From contig NZ_FO082820.1 of NCBI RefSeq assembly GCF_000967425.1, forward strand, positions 1,302,001 through 1,366,000: DNA of 64,000 nt, read 5' to 3'. This stretch comes from Pseudorhizobium banfieldiae. Lineage in GTDB: Bacteria; Pseudomonadota; Alphaproteobacteria; Rhizobiales; Rhizobiaceae. The notes beneath the pieces are model-generated. The model searched no databases and was not told where the DNA came from. It worked only from the letters and a program-made list of their open reading frames with translations. Position numbers and translations under genes: made by a program. This document shows positions 1 through 8,630 of the stretch, in pieces (position 1 is the first letter of the stretch; every line of letters starts with the position of its first letter).

Positions 1-1155
1 GATCAGGGTGATGTCGGCCCTTGCGCCCGGCTTCAACGTGCCGGCGTCGAGCCCGAAGATCTGCGCCGGGCGCGTCGACATCGCGTCGATCAGGCGCATG
101 AGAGGGACGTGGTCCGAGTGATGCAGGCGCAGCGCGGCGGCCAGCATTGTTTCGAGGCCTACGGCTCCATCGGCGGCATCGGCGAAGGGAAGGCGTTTCG
201 TATCCACGTCCTGCGGGTCGTGGGACGAGACGATGATGTCGATCGTCCCGTCGGCCAGCGCCTCGACCATGGCGACGCGATCGTCTTCGGCGCGCAGCGG
301 TGGCGAGAGCTTGAAGAAGGTCCGGTACTCGCCGATGTCGTTCTCGTTGAGGCAGAGGTGATTGATCGAGATGCCGCAGGTTACGTTTGTGCCGCGTCCG
401 CGGGCAGTCCGGATCGCCTCGGCCGATTCCGGCACCGAGATCTTCGCGGCATGATATTTCGCCCGCGTCAGGCCGGCGATCCTGAGGTCGCGTTCGAGAG
501 GAATGATTTCCGCTTCCTTAGGCACGCCGGCAAGCCCGAGCCAGCTGGCGAACAGGCCCTCGTTCATGACGCCGTTGCCGATGTAGGTCTCCCGGGGCTC
601 GAGCGCGACGACGGCGCCGTATTCCCGTGCATAGGTCATGGCCCGGCGCAGCACGAGCGTGTCCGGCAGCGCATGGCGGCCATTGGTGAACGCGACCGCA
701 CCCGCCTGCTGCAGCAGGCCGATCTCGGTCATTTCTTCGCCGTGGAGCCCCTTCGTCAGGGCCGCGGCGGGGTGCACGTTGACGATCGCCGTGTCGCGCG
801 CAGTCTTCTTCACAAACTCAACGAGCGCGATGTCGTCGAGTACAGGATCGGTGTCGGGCATCATGATGAAGGATGTGACACCACCCGCAGCAGCGGCGCG
901 GCTGGCCGACTCGATCGTCTCGCGGTGTTCTGCCCCAGGCTCGCCGACGAAGACACGCGCATCCACCAGGCCGGGAACGGCCAGAAGCCCGTTGCAGTCG
1001 CGAACTTCGGCACCATCCGGTGCACCCTGGTTGTGAGCCTCGGCGCCGGCGGCAAGGATACGGCCATCATCGCCGATGATGATGGATCCCATCTCGTCCA
1101 GATTCCGGGACGGGTCGATGATGCGGGCATTGTTCAGGACGAGGGAGCGCGTCAT
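1..1155 (-). CDS. pyrC: Dihydroorotase-like protein, probably non-catalytic (3' end cut off)
   Basis: Amidohydrolase-fold protein of the dihydroorotase family, encoded directly after pyrB with an ATGA overlap (start at 1155, pyrB stop at 1152-1154). The C-terminus lies beyond the left edge. In active dihydroorotases the first strand ends in D-x-H-x-H-x-R-E-P-G and supplies two zinc ligands; here the same place reads [11 protein letters not shown], so both histidines and the arginine are gone. The later Asp-His motif reads SSHDPQ, so the catalytic Asp is also displaced. Pseudo-dihydroorotases (PyrC' or PyrX) next to pyrB are known in Pseudomonas, where they serve as structural partners of aspartate carbamoyltransferase. 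I infer the same role here, with a separate active pyrC elsewhere in the genome. Confidence 0.85.
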   Translation of the reverse strand, partial: MTRSLVLNNARIIDPSRNLDEMGSIIIGDDGRILAAGAEAHNQGAPDGAEVRDCNGLLAVPGLVDARVFVGEPGAEHRETIESASRAAAAGGVTSFIMMPDTDPVLDDIALVEFVKKTARDTAIVNVHPAAALTKGLHGEEMTEIGLLQQAGAVAFTNGRHALPDTLVLRRAMTYAREYGAVVALEPRETYIGNGVMNEGLFASWLGLAGVPKEAEIIPLERDLRIAGLTRAKYHAAKISVPESAEAIRTARGRGTNVTCGISINHLCLNENDIGEYRTFFKLSPPLRAEDDRVAMVEALADGTIDIIVSSHDPQDVDTKRLPFADAADGAVGLETMLAAALRLHHSDHVPLMRLIDAMSTRPAQIFGLDAGTLKPGARADITLI

Positions 1156-2093
1156 GTCCGTGCCCCCTGGTTCTGCGAGAGAAGCAGCGTCTCCATCACC
1201 GCCATGCGCACCGCGACCCCCATTTCAACCTGTTGCTCGATCACGCTCTGCGGACCGTCCGCGACCTCCGAAGCGATCTCCACCCCGCGGTTCATCGGGC
1301 CAGGGTGCATGACGAGAGCATCCTCCTTGGCAGCTTTCAGCTTCTCGGCGTTCAGGCCATAGAAGTGGAAGTACTCGCGGACCGAGGGAACGAAGGAGCC
1401 CGACATGCGCTCGCGCTGGAGACGCAGCATCATCACCACGTCGGCATCCTTCAGACCTTCCTCCATCGAGTGGAAGACCTCGGCGCCCATTTGCGCGATG
1501 CCCGAGGGGAGGAGAGTTGCCGGTGCAACGACGCGCACACGCGCTCCCATGGCGTTCAGCAACAGAATGTTGGAGCGGGCCACGCGGGAATGCAGGACGT
1601 CGCCGCAGATGGCGACGATGATGCGCGACAGCTTGCCCTTTGCGCGGCGGATCGTCAGTGCGTCGAGCAGCGCCTGCGTCGGGTGCTCGTGCTGGCCATC
1701 GCCGGCGTTCACGACGGAGCAGGCGACCTTCTGCGCCAGAAGGGCCGCCGCACCGGCCGAAGAATGCCGCAGCACCAGCACGTCGGGATGCATGGCGTTC
1801 AGCGTCATCGCCGTATCGATCAGCGTTTCGCCCTTCTTTACCGAGGAATTGCCGACGGACATGTTCATCACGTCGGCACCCAGCCGCTTGCCGGCTAGTT
1901 CGAAGGAGGCCTGGGTGCGCGTGGAGGCCTCGAAGAACAGGTTGATCTGGGTCAGCCCCCGCAGCGTCGAGGTCTTCTTTTCCCGCTGCCGGCTGATCTG
2001 GACGGCTTCGTCGGCCTTGTCCAGAAGATAGGTGATATCCTGTTCTGTGAGGCCCTTGATGCCGAGGAGGTGGCGGTGAGGGAAGAAGACCAT
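1152..2093 (-). CDS. pyrB: Aspartate carbamoyltransferase catalytic chain
   Basis: Catalyses carbamoyl phosphate plus aspartate to N-carbamoylaspartate, the committed step of pyrimidine synthesis, in the cytosol. The 313-residue length fits the catalytic chain. The carbamoyl phosphate loop STRTQ lies at residues 57-61, KKGET at 86-90, [10 protein letters not shown] at 135-144, and HPGPMNRG near residue 263. No regulatory pyrI is adjacent. The gene overlaps the pyrC-like gene by four bases, so the two are translationally coupled, consistent with a PyrB-PyrC' complex. A sigma70-like promoter candidate is visible about 30 bases upstream of the start codon. Confidence 0.97.
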   Translation of the reverse strand: MVFFPHRHLLGIKGLTEQDITYLLDKADEAVQISRQREKKTSTLRGLTQINLFFEASTRTQASFELAGKRLGADVMNMSVGNSSVKKGETLIDTAMTLNAMHPDVLVLRHSSAGAAALLAQKVACSVVNAGDGQHEHPTQALLDALTIRRAKGKLSRIIVAICGDVLHSRVARSNILLLNAMGARVRVVAPATLLPSGIAQMGAEVFHSMEEGLKDADVVMMLRLQRERMSGSFVPSVREYFHFYGLNAEKLKAAKEDALVMHPGPMNRGVEIASEVADGPQSVIEQQVEMGVAVRMAVMETLLLSQNQGART

Positions 2094-2119
2094 GAGGCGT
2101 CTCCGCTTGCGTTCGGGCG

Positions 2120-2148
2120 TCTATAATAACTGACCGGGAAACCGGCAA
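2120..2148 (-). promoter_or_regulatory. Candidate promoter of pyrB
   Basis: On the minus strand, TTGCCG (2143-2148) is followed after 17 bases by TATAGA (2120-2125). The arrangement fits the rhizobial housekeeping pattern CTTGAC-N17-CTATAT only moderately. It lies 27 bases before the pyrB start codon. No attenuator hairpin was seen between it and the gene. Confidence 0.4.
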
Positions 2149-2214
2149 GCGAAGGGGCGGGAAAAGTCTGTTCATCCTCATGCATTTTTCAGAGAAACGG
2201 GCTAGAAGCCAAGC

Positions 2215-3867
2215 ATGACACAGAATAGCCGGACCGAACAAAAGCTTGCCGAACTGAACCAGCCCCAGCCCTGGTCCGGCATCAATGCCTATCGATCTGA
2301 CCCGCTGATTGTTGATCTGACCGCCGGTCTGCACCGCAGCCTGCGCGAGGAATTCGATTCGCTCGGCCACTACGCCACCTCGCCGGAGGCACAGGAACTG
2401 GCGCGTATGGCGAACGAAAGCCCGCCGAAGCTTCGCACCCACGGACCCCGCGGCGAGCGGCTGGATGTCGTGGAGTTCCACCCCGCATGGCACGCGCTGA
2501 TGCGCCGCTCCATGTCAATCGGGCTGCACTCGTCAGTCTGGGAGAGCATCGCGGACGCCAAGGGGAGCGAGCACAAGGCGCGCGCCACCCGCTTTTACCT
2601 GACGGCGCAGCTCGAATGCGGCCACCTCTGCCCGTTGACGATGACCAGCGCCTCCGTCGCTGCCCTCATGGCCTCGCCGCGTGTCCAGAAGGAATGGGCA
2701 CCGAAGATACTGTCGAGGAAATACGATTCGTCCAACCGGCCGGCGCTGCAGAAGAATGCCATCACGCTCGGCATGGGGATGACCGAGAAGCAGGGTGGCA
2801 CGGACGTGCGGGCCAACCGATCCACCGCAGAGCGCGTGGGCGAGGGCATTTATCGTCTGTCCGGGCACAAGTGGTTCATGTCCGCCCCGATGAGCGACGC
2901 CTTCGTGATGCTGGCAAAGACCAACGAGGGCATCGGCTGCTTCCTCGTTCCGCGCTTGCTGGAGGACGGCTCGGCCAACGGGCTGCAGTTCCAGCGACTG
3001 AAGGACAAGCTCGGCAACCGCTCCAACGCCTCCTCTGAGGTCGAGTTCACCGATGCCTTCGGCTACCTGCTGGGCGAGCCGGGCGCTGGGATACGCACCA
3101 TTCTCGACATGGTCACCCTGACGCGGCTCGACTGCGCCTTGGCTTCGGCCGGCATCATGCGCGCCTCGCTGGCCGAAGCGGTCCACCACTGCCGCGGCCG
3201 CACCGTCTTCGGCAAGAACCTTATCGACCAGCCGCTGATGACGCGGGTTCTGGCCGACATGGCGCTTGATGTTGCGGCCGCGACAGCACTCGCCTTCCGG
3301 CTCGCCGACGCCTTTGACCGCGGAGCAAGCAGCCCGGCGGACGCAGCCTTCGCCCGCGTCATGACGCCGGTCATCAAGTACTGGAACTGCAAGATCGCGC
3401 CGTCGCTGATCTACGAGGCGATGGAGTGCCTCGGCGGCAATGGATACGTCGAGGAGCGCCCGGTGGCGCGGCATTACCGGGAGGCACCGGTCAACGCGAT
3501 CTGGGAAGGCTCCGGCAACGTCATGGCGCTGGATGTCTTGCGCGTTTTGTCTCGCGGCAAGGACCTCTTCGATCTCGTCCTCTCCGGCTTTGAACGCGAC
3601 CTTGGCGCTTCAGGCCGCAAAACGATCGAGGTGCTGCGGGCAGCCATGGCGCTCTGCGAGACGGACGAGGGGGCGGCGCGCCTTCTGGTCGAGCAACTGG
3701 CGCTTGCCGCCGGTGCAGCCGAACTGGCGCGGCTCGGAGCGGGCAAGATCGCGGACGCCTTCCTGGAAACGCGTCTCGCCGGCGGTTGGCGCTCGACCTA
3801 TGGTATGCTCGATGCCCGCTTCGATGCGTCCTACATCGTTGACCTTCTCTATCCGGCAGCGAACTGA
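2215..3867 (+). CDS. aidB: AidB-type acyl-CoA dehydrogenase family protein
   Basis: A 550-residue flavoprotein of the acyl-CoA dehydrogenase superfamily. Its length is that of E. coli AidB (about 541 residues), not of short acyl-CoA dehydrogenases (about 380). The middle domain carries TLGMGMTEKQGGTDV, and the C-terminal domain contains ECLGGNGYVEE and NAIWEGSGNVMALD, as in AidB-like proteins. AidB is part of the adaptive response to alkylating agents and binds DNA and FAD; its enzymatic reaction is unclear. No ada-like regulator is adjacent. The 3' end overlaps the convergent AEC transporter gene by 19 bases. An ordinary long-form isovaleryl-CoA dehydrogenase-like enzyme is the alternative. 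Confidence 0.85.
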   Translation: MTQNSRTEQKLAELNQPQPWSGINAYRSDPLIVDLTAGLHRSLREEFDSLGHYATSPEAQELARMANESPPKLRTHGPRGERLDVVEFHPAWHALMRRSMSIGLHSSVWESIADAKGSEHKARATRFYLTAQLECGHLCPLTMTSASVAALMASPRVQKEWAPKILSRKYDSSNRPALQKNAITLGMGMTEKQGGTDVRANRSTAERVGEGIYRLSGHKWFMSAPMSDAFVMLAKTNEGIGCFLVPRLLEDGSANGLQFQRLKDKLGNRSNASSEVEFTDAFGYLLGEPGAGIRTILDMVTLTRLDCALASAGIMRASLAEAVHHCRGRTVFGKNLIDQPLMTRVLADMALDVAAATALAFRLADAFDRGASSPADAAFARVMTPVIKYWNCKIAPSLIYEAMECLGGNGYVEERPVARHYREAPVNAIWEGSGNVMALDVLRVLSRGKDLFDLVLSGFERDLGASGRKTIEVLRAAMALCETDEGAARLLVEQLALAAGAAELARLGAGKIADAFLETRLAGGWRSTYGMLDARFDASYIVDLLYPAAN

Positions 3868-4784
3868 CCGGCCGCCATCAGCACAAGCGGAATGGTGAGG
3901 AAGGAGAAGACGGTCTGTACCGTCGCCGTCGCCGCGTAAAGCTCGGCATCGCCCCCCATCTTCTTGGCCAGGATATAGCCGTTCATGGCCGTCGGCACGC
4001 CGGCGCTCAAACCGAGCAGCGTGAGCGTAGGCCCGGTAACCCCGGCCATCAGCGCGGCTCCGACCATCACGACGGGAAAGAAGGCGAGTTTCAGCGCCGT
4101 CGAGAACAGCACCAGCGGGTGCGGTTTCAGCGCATCCGAGACACGCAGGCCAGCTCCCACGGCGATAAGCCCCAGGCTCAGCGCTGCACGCGCCACGAGG
4201 TCTATAGTGGTCATCAAAGGCGCGTAGATCGGAATGCCGAGTTGGTTGACGAGGACGCCGAGCAGGCAACTGATGATCATCGGGTTGGTGATGATACGCA
4301 AGGCAAATGTGCCATAGCCCATCTGGGCACCGGAGAACCTCAACAGCACGCCGACATTGATGAAGTTGATCGGCAGAATGATGGCCGCCATCACCAATGC
4401 TACGACGGTCAGCCCATAGTCTCCCGCGATCTTCTGCGCGATAGCCAGCGCTATGAAGGCGTTCCATCTGGTGGCAGTCTGGAAGACGGAGCTGAATGCA
4501 GAGGCGGGGACGCCGATCCGCCTCAAGACCGGCCAGAGCGCCAGCACTAGCCCGCACATCGCCACCACGGCCGCGGCAGCAGTAACCGCAATGGCGCTGA
4601 TCTCCATGCTCGAAAAATCGGCTGTCGCCAGCGTGTGGAACAGCAGGGCCGGGAACAGGACATAGTAGCCACACTGTTCAAGCCCCTCCCAGAAGGTCCC
4701 GTTGATGAGCGGGCTGCGCTTCAGCGCAACGCCGAGCAGGACCAGGAGGAAGATCGGCAGGATACTCTCGAAGATGATCAGCAT
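3849..4784 (-). CDS. AEC family transporter (auxin efflux carrier type)
   Basis: An integral membrane protein of about 311 residues made almost entirely of hydrophobic segments, roughly ten, starting with MLIIFESILPIFLLVLLGVA. The two-half topology, an asparagine-rich polar stretch (MNGYILAKKMGG) and family length fit the AEC (auxin efflux carrier / malonate MdcF) family, which exports organic anions. I chose the ATG at 4784 because it opens directly into the first membrane segment; an in-frame ATG at 4820 would add twelve polar residues. No clear Shine-Dalgarno is seen for either. The substrate cannot be predicted. The gene converges on aidB and is divergent from the TetR gene at 4942. Confidence 0.85.
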   Translation of the reverse strand: MLIIFESILPIFLLVLLGVALKRSPLINGTFWEGLEQCGYYVLFPALLFHTLATADFSSMEISAIAVTAAAAVVAMCGLVLALWPVLRRIGVPASAFSSVFQTATRWNAFIALAIAQKIAGDYGLTVVALVMAAIILPINFINVGVLLRFSGAQMGYGTFALRIITNPMIISCLLGVLVNQLGIPIYAPLMTTIDLVARAALSLGLIAVGAGLRVSDALKPHPLVLFSTALKLAFFPVVMVGAALMAGVTGPTLTLLGLSAGVPTAMNGYILAKKMGGDAELYAATATVQTVFSFLTIPLVLMAAGQFAAG

Positions 4785-4941
4785 GAGGGCCAGTTCGGAG
4801 GGCTGTCGGCAAGAAGGCACCGAGGCTTATCTGCCGGTTGGCGCGGATGCAATCCTACGGTTTCTGTGAATGGAGAACGAGCGCTCATTGTGCGGGGCTG
4901 CCGGGCCGCTTATCGGCAGACAACGAGTTGGAGTGCCGGTC

Positions 4942-5586
4942 ATGCTTGCAGTACAGGAAGCTTTCGTTGATCCCCTGCCGGAGAAGCGCGTCAAGAATCG
5001 TGCGCAGACCGAAGCAGCGATCTTCCACGCTGCGCGTGACCTCTTGGCGGAGGAGGGGTTCCAGGGGTTCGGCATCAATGCGATCGCGCGGCGTGCCGGC
5101 TGTGACAAGCAGTTGATCTACCGCTACTACGGCGGACTGGACGGTCTTCTCGATGCCATCGGTGCCGATCTGGGCGACTGGGTCAAGGAACGGATTCCCG
5201 AAGACACGGGTGGAATGTTCGTTCTGACCTATGGGGATCTGATGGAGCGGCTGTCGCTTCTCTACATGGACGCCCTGCGCAGCGATCCGCTCATATGCAA
5301 GATCATCGCCTGGGAGGTTTCGAAGGATACGCCGCAGGTCCGCCGCCTTGCCGAGGCGCGCTCCCGGGCGCTGGCGAAATGGCTCGACCGGATGCGGGGC
5401 AGCCTTTCGGCCCCGAAGGGCATGGATGCGCCAACGGCCAACGGCATTCTGTTTGCAGCCATCCAGCATCTGGTGATCTCGTCGGTGGTAACGGGTGAAT
5501 TTGCGGGCTTGCCGCTCCGAAGCGACAAGGACTGGGACAAAGTCGTAGCGTCCATCCGTCGTCTGGTGCGCGGCATCTACGGCTGA
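4942..5586 (+). CDS. TetR family transcriptional regulator
   Basis: Helix-turn-helix repressor of about 214 residues. The N-terminal DNA-binding domain covers residues 15-65, with GINAIARRAGCDKQLIYRYY as the recognition motif. The C-terminal ligand domain is typical of uncharacterised TetR/AcrR proteins. The ATG at 4942 is preferred because GGAG (4930-4933) lies eight bases upstream; an in-frame ATG at 4870 would add 24 residues without a visible ribosome site. It is divergent from the AEC transporter gene, so control of that exporter is the natural guess. Its 3' end runs into the hairpin at 5593-5627. Confidence 0.85.
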   Translation: MLAVQEAFVDPLPEKRVKNRAQTEAAIFHAARDLLAEEGFQGFGINAIARRAGCDKQLIYRYYGGLDGLLDAIGADLGDWVKERIPEDTGGMFVLTYGDLMERLSLLYMDALRSDPLICKIIAWEVSKDTPQVRRLAEARSRALAKWLDRMRGSLSAPKGMDAPTANGILFAAIQHLVISSVVTGEFAGLPLRSDKDWDKVVASIRRLVRGIYG

Positions 5587-5587
5587 T

Positions 5588-5627
5588 AAAAAGGCCCGGA
5601 AGAGGATTGATATCCATCTCCCGGGCC
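5588..5627 (-). terminator. Intrinsic terminator of the TctC operon
   Basis: On the minus strand, a GC-rich stem (GGCCCGG at 5593-5599 pairs with CCGGGCC at 5621-5627) has further inner pairing around an ATCC/GGAT core and is followed by five T residues (5588-5592). It lies 40 bases beyond the stop of the solute-binding protein gene. It may also stop transcription from the TetR gene on the plus strand, but no T-run follows on that side. Confidence 0.8.
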
Positions 5628-5667
5628 AGGTCGAGACGGTGGCCGCCACACCGTCTCCTGGGAAAGC

Positions 5668-6678
5668 TCACTGCTTCGGGATGCCGGCCTTCTCGATGAC
5701 GGCGCCCCACTTCTCGATGTCGGCTGCGAGCCGGTCGCCGATTTCCTGAGGCGTGCTCGAACGCGCTTCTACGCCAAGCTCGGCAAAGCGCTTCTGGACC
5801 GCCGGATCGGCCAGCACCTCGACAAGCGCCGCATTCAGCTTCTCCACCACTTCCGGAGGCGTGCCTGTTGGCGCAAAGATCGCGTTCCACGAGGTGACGT
5901 CAAAGCCTTCGACGCCCTGTTCCTGCGCGGTTGCTAGATCGGGCAGGAGTTTCGAACGCTCAGGACCGGAGGAGGCCAGGGCAACCGCCTGTCCCTGTTC
6001 CAGCGCCGCCTTCAGCGCCGTCTGGCTGTCGATGATGACGTCCAGCTCGTCGCCGAGAAGTGCGACGAGGAGATCCGGCGTCGCCTTGTAGGGCACGATG
6101 GTGAAGTCGATCCCGGCCGTGGACTTGAAGAGTTCCGCCGCCAGGTTCTGGCTGCTGCCGACGTTGATCGTGCCCACGTTGAGCATACCGGGCTCTGCCT
6201 TGGCTGCCGCAAGGACATCGGCCAGCGTCGAGAACTTTCCTCCCTTCTTCGCCACGAAGACGAAGTCGAAATAGGCAAGGCTGGAGACCGGGACAAAATC
6301 CTTCATCGGGTCGAATTGCAGGTTCTCGAAGAGCGGCACGCTGATCGCCGTGCCGTTGGAGAGAAGTGCAAGGGTGTAGCCATCTGCCGGAGCGTTCAAC
6401 GCTGCCCTTGCCGCGACCGAACCTGCCGCGCCCGGCTGGTTCATGATGATGATCTGCTTGCCGAGCTTCTTGCCGAGCGATTCGGCAACCACGCGCGACG
6501 TGATGTCGGCAATGCCGCCGGGACCGAAGGGAAGGACGAGCGTGATGTCGCGCTCCGGGTAATTTTCCTGTGCCCAGCCGACAGCAGGAGCTGCCGTCGC
6601 CAGCAGCATGGCCGGCAGCAATGCCTTGATCATCGTGCGTCGGAAAATCCCCGTCCGCTTCGTCGTTGTCTTCGTCAT
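5668..6678 (-). CDS. Tripartite tricarboxylate transporter substrate-binding protein (TctC/Bug family)
   Basis: Periplasmic solute-binding protein of about 336 residues. A twin-lysine n-region, hydrophobic core and A-x-A-like site (about residue 36) form a Sec signal peptide. The mature part shows the Bug signature YPERDITLVLPFGPGGIAD and the conserved GTINVGSSQNLAAELFK segment. Bug proteins bind carboxylates and normally work with TctA and TctB membrane subunits, but neither is adjacent. The start at 6678 follows an excellent GGAGGAGG ribosome site. It is the last gene of an operon after the TetR regulator and amidohydrolase, suggesting import or sensing of an aromatic-derived carboxylate or lactone. 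Confidence 0.92.
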   Translation of the reverse strand: MTKTTTKRTGIFRRTMIKALLPAMLLATAAPAVGWAQENYPERDITLVLPFGPGGIADITSRVVAESLGKKLGKQIIIMNQPGAAGSVAARAALNAPADGYTLALLSNGTAISVPLFENLQFDPMKDFVPVSSLAYFDFVFVAKKGGKFSTLADVLAAAKAEPGMLNVGTINVGSSQNLAAELFKSTAGIDFTIVPYKATPDLLVALLGDELDVIIDSQTALKAALEQGQAVALASSGPERSKLLPDLATAQEQGVEGFDVTSWNAIFAPTGTPPEVVEKLNAALVEVLADPAVQKRFAELGVEARSSTPQEIGDRLAADIEKWGAVIEKAGIPKQ

Positions 6679-6703
6679 GTCTTCCTCCTCCAGGTGTGTT
6701 TGT

Positions 6704-7567
6704 TCAGGTTGTAAAACCGTAGAGCCGGGCTGGATTGTCGACCAGCAGCCTCTGCCGCTCCTCCCCGCTCGGCGCGATCCGGGCAACGAGGTCGAGAAGA
6801 TCCGCCTCGTCGACCGGCTCCTTCAGGTTGGGATGCGGGAAATCTGTGCCCCACAGCGTCCTCTCGGGGCTAACCTCCACCAGCGCCCGCGCGAACGGAA
6901 TGGCCGCATCGAAGGGATAACGGGAGATCCGCTCGGAGCCGCAGACCTTGACCCAGCAGTCCTCGCGGCGAGCGAGCTCCAGCAGGGACTGGAATGCCGG
7001 CTGCTGCGTCCCCAGAGCCGTCTCGACGCGTCCCATGTGGTCGATCACGAAGGGTACGGGCAGCCGGCGGATCATGTCGGAGAGGGGCACGATATCGACC
7101 GCGTCGAGATGCAGGACGACATGCCATCCGCACCCCTTGATGCGGTCGATGACGCGGCCGAAAAGGGCCATGTCCGGCGCGCCGCCCAGATGCTTGACGA
7201 AGTTGAACCGGACGCCGCGAACGCCTCCGTCGTGGAGCGCTTGCAGTGCCGTGTCATCGAACGTGTCATCCACGATGGCGACACCCCGGTAGCTGTCCGG
7301 GCGCCAAGCGATGGCATCGAGCATCGCCCGGTTGTCCGTGCCGTGGCAGCTTGCCTGTACGATCACGGCCCGCTCCAGGCCGAGCCGCTCGTGCAGTGCA
7401 GCCAGTGCCTCCTTTGGCGCATCCTGTGGCGTGTAGCGCCGGTCAGGCGCATAGGGAAATACGGCGGCGGGGCCGAAGACATGGCAATGCGCGTCGCAGC
7501 TCAGCGCCGGCGCGGTGAAGCTAGGCTTGCGCTTCTGCTGGTCCTTGGGAGACGGGGCAGAGGTCAT
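6704..7567 (-). CDS. Amidohydrolase, 2-pyrone-4,6-dicarboxylate lactonase (LigI)-like
   Basis: A 287-residue TIM-barrel hydrolase of the COG3618 group. DAHCHVFGP near residue 25 holds the first-strand histidines, HMGRVE lies mid-protein, and WGTDFPHPN near the C-terminus carries the catalytic aspartate. LigI-type enzymes open the lactone ring of 2-pyrone-4,6-dicarboxylate in lignin-derived aromatic breakdown; related family members act on other lactones, so the substrate is not certain. The start follows the TetR stop codon without a gap, and the TctC gene begins 26 bases downstream. Confidence 0.85.
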   Translation of the reverse strand: MTSAPSPKDQQKRKPSFTAPALSCDAHCHVFGPAAVFPYAPDRRYTPQDAPKEALAALHERLGLERAVIVQASCHGTDNRAMLDAIAWRPDSYRGVAIVDDTFDDTALQALHDGGVRGVRFNFVKHLGGAPDMALFGRVIDRIKGCGWHVVLHLDAVDIVPLSDMIRRLPVPFVIDHMGRVETALGTQQPAFQSLLELARREDCWVKVCGSERISRYPFDAAIPFARALVEVSPERTLWGTDFPHPNLKEPVDEADLLDLVARIAPSGEERQRLLVDNPARLYGFTT

Positions 7568-8251
7568 TCAGATACTCGCTTTCCTGATAGTTTTGTTGTC
7601 GGCAGCTACGACCACCGATGCCGTTTCCGAGAGGCTCCTGAAGCTGGCATAGGTCGCCTCGACAAGATGCTCGATGGCAGCGTCGCGGTCGTTGCCGTCC
7701 ACCGCCCCATTGGAGAGGCGGGTGATGCGCTCGGGATTGATGAGGGCGTAATAGAGACCGCCGAGGAGGAACTGGCTGCGCCAGACGAGGCTTTCCAGCG
7801 ACGCACCCGGCACGCACTCTGCCAGCGTCTCGATGAAGGTCCGGCTGGTCTGGTCGAAGGCATCGGCGATGATCGCCTGCGCGTCCGGATTGCCTTCGGC
7901 GGAGAGAACGGCCCGCATGCGGGTGAACTCCGCTCCGCCCCCGTCGCCGTCGGAAGAGGAGACAAATGCCGGCACCACGTAGGCTCGCAGGATCGCCATC
8001 AGGCGCTCGTCGGGATCACTGATCCGCCGCGCTTCCCCGAGAAGCTCCAGGCGCCGCGCGTTCATGGGATGCGTGTGGCGCTCGTAGATCTCCCGCAAAA
8101 GGTTTGCCTTGGAGCCGAAATGATAGGTCAGGCTCCCCACATTGACGCCTGCCGCCTTGGCCACGTCGCGGAGGGAGACAGCATTGTAGCCGCTGCGGGA
8201 GAACAGCATGGCGGCGTTTCGCAGGAGGGTCTCTTTTACGTTTGCTCGCAT
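7568..8251 (-). CDS. TetR family regulator of the amidohydrolase operon
   Basis: Repressor of about 227 residues when started at the ATG at 8251. The HTH domain lies near residues 5-55 and includes SLRDVAKAAGVNVGSLTYHF; the large helical C-terminal domain resembles those of rhizobial TetR proteins. A start at 8350 would add 33 residues of unlikely composition. The chosen ATG has no Shine-Dalgarno and lies two bases from an operator-like palindrome (8254-8271), so the message may be leaderless and autorepressed. It is the first gene of the operon with the LigI-like hydrolase and the TctC protein. Confidence 0.85.
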   Translation of the reverse strand: MRANVKETLLRNAAMLFSRSGYNAVSLRDVAKAAGVNVGSLTYHFGSKANLLREIYERHTHPMNARRLELLGEARRISDPDERLMAILRAYVVPAFVSSSDGDGGGAEFTRMRAVLSAEGNPDAQAIIADAFDQTSRTFIETLAECVPGASLESLVWRSQFLLGGLYYALINPERITRLSNGAVDGNDRDAAIEHLVEATYASFRSLSETASVVVAADNKTIRKASI

Positions 8252-8253
8252 TA

Positions 8254-8271
8254 TTTGTACACTTGTCCAAA
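8254..8271. promoter_or_regulatory. Candidate TetR operator
   Basis: An 18-base imperfect inverted repeat, TTTGTACACTTGTCCAAA, in which 14 positions are symmetric (TTTG-x-ACA / TGT-x-CAAA). It abuts the start codon of the TetR gene. The size and symmetry fit TetR-family operators. Binding by this TetR protein is inferred. Confidence 0.55.
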
Positions 8272-8419
8272 TTTGCCGGTCAGTCAATTGGTCAGGCGGC
8301 GGCGGCTGAAGACTCACCCACCATCCGGCGTCGGAATACGGTTTGTCCACAGATCGGACAGGGCGTTAACCATAGGTGAGGGTTTGCGTTGCTCTCCCGA
8401 ACGAGAGGCCTAAGTTGGG

Positions 8420-8435
8420 TTAACCAATCGTTAAC
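8420..8435. promoter_or_regulatory. Candidate CtrA binding box
   Basis: The sequence TTAA-CCAATCG-TTAAC matches the TTAA-N7-TTAAC consensus of the alphaproteobacterial cell-cycle regulator CtrA exactly. A half site, GTTAACC, lies upstream at 8365-8371. It is located before two small rightward membrane-protein genes and behind the leftward TetR gene. Confidence 0.5.
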
Positions 8436-8498
8436 CATGGGCAGGGCGAGCCGTTGCTGCAGGGAACCCAACTTTCGGATCGCGCATTGCTGGGCATC

Positions 8499-8630
8499 AT
8501 GACGATGTTTTTCGCGGTGCTGGCGCTGGATATTGCCATCCCCGCGATCCTGCTGAGCCTGATGGCTTTGTTGAGATGGCTGCCGACGGTGGAGTTTCAC
8601 CTCGTACAGCCGGGAAGGAGGACCGCATGA
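8499..8630 (+). CDS. Small membrane protein, unknown function
   Basis: A 43-residue open frame from ATG 8499, starting MTMFFAVLALDIAIPAILLS. It is one hydrophobic helix followed by a short charged tail (QPGRRTA). Its stop overlaps the start of the next membrane-protein gene as ATGA (8627-8630), which supports real translation. TTG starts at 8454 or 8487 would extend it upstream in the same frame, and no strong ribosome site fixes the choice. I recognise no family. Confidence 0.5.
   Translation: MTMFFAVLALDIAIPAILLSLMALLRWLPTVEFHLVQPGRRTA

Noticed and set aside
109..1362. Long open frame on the plus strand (417 codons)
   Set aside because: It runs antisense to the pyrC-like and pyrB genes, which have clear family motifs; its translation has no recognisable domain and follows from high GC.
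1225..2493. Minus-strand frame of 422 codons overlapping pyrB
   Set aside because: Out of frame with pyrB on the same strand and extends across the aidB start; Arg-rich translation typical of a shadow.
6608..8413. Open frame of 601 codons on the plus strand
   Set aside because: Antisense to the TctC-type, LigI-like and TetR genes, all supported by motifs, ribosome sites and junctions.
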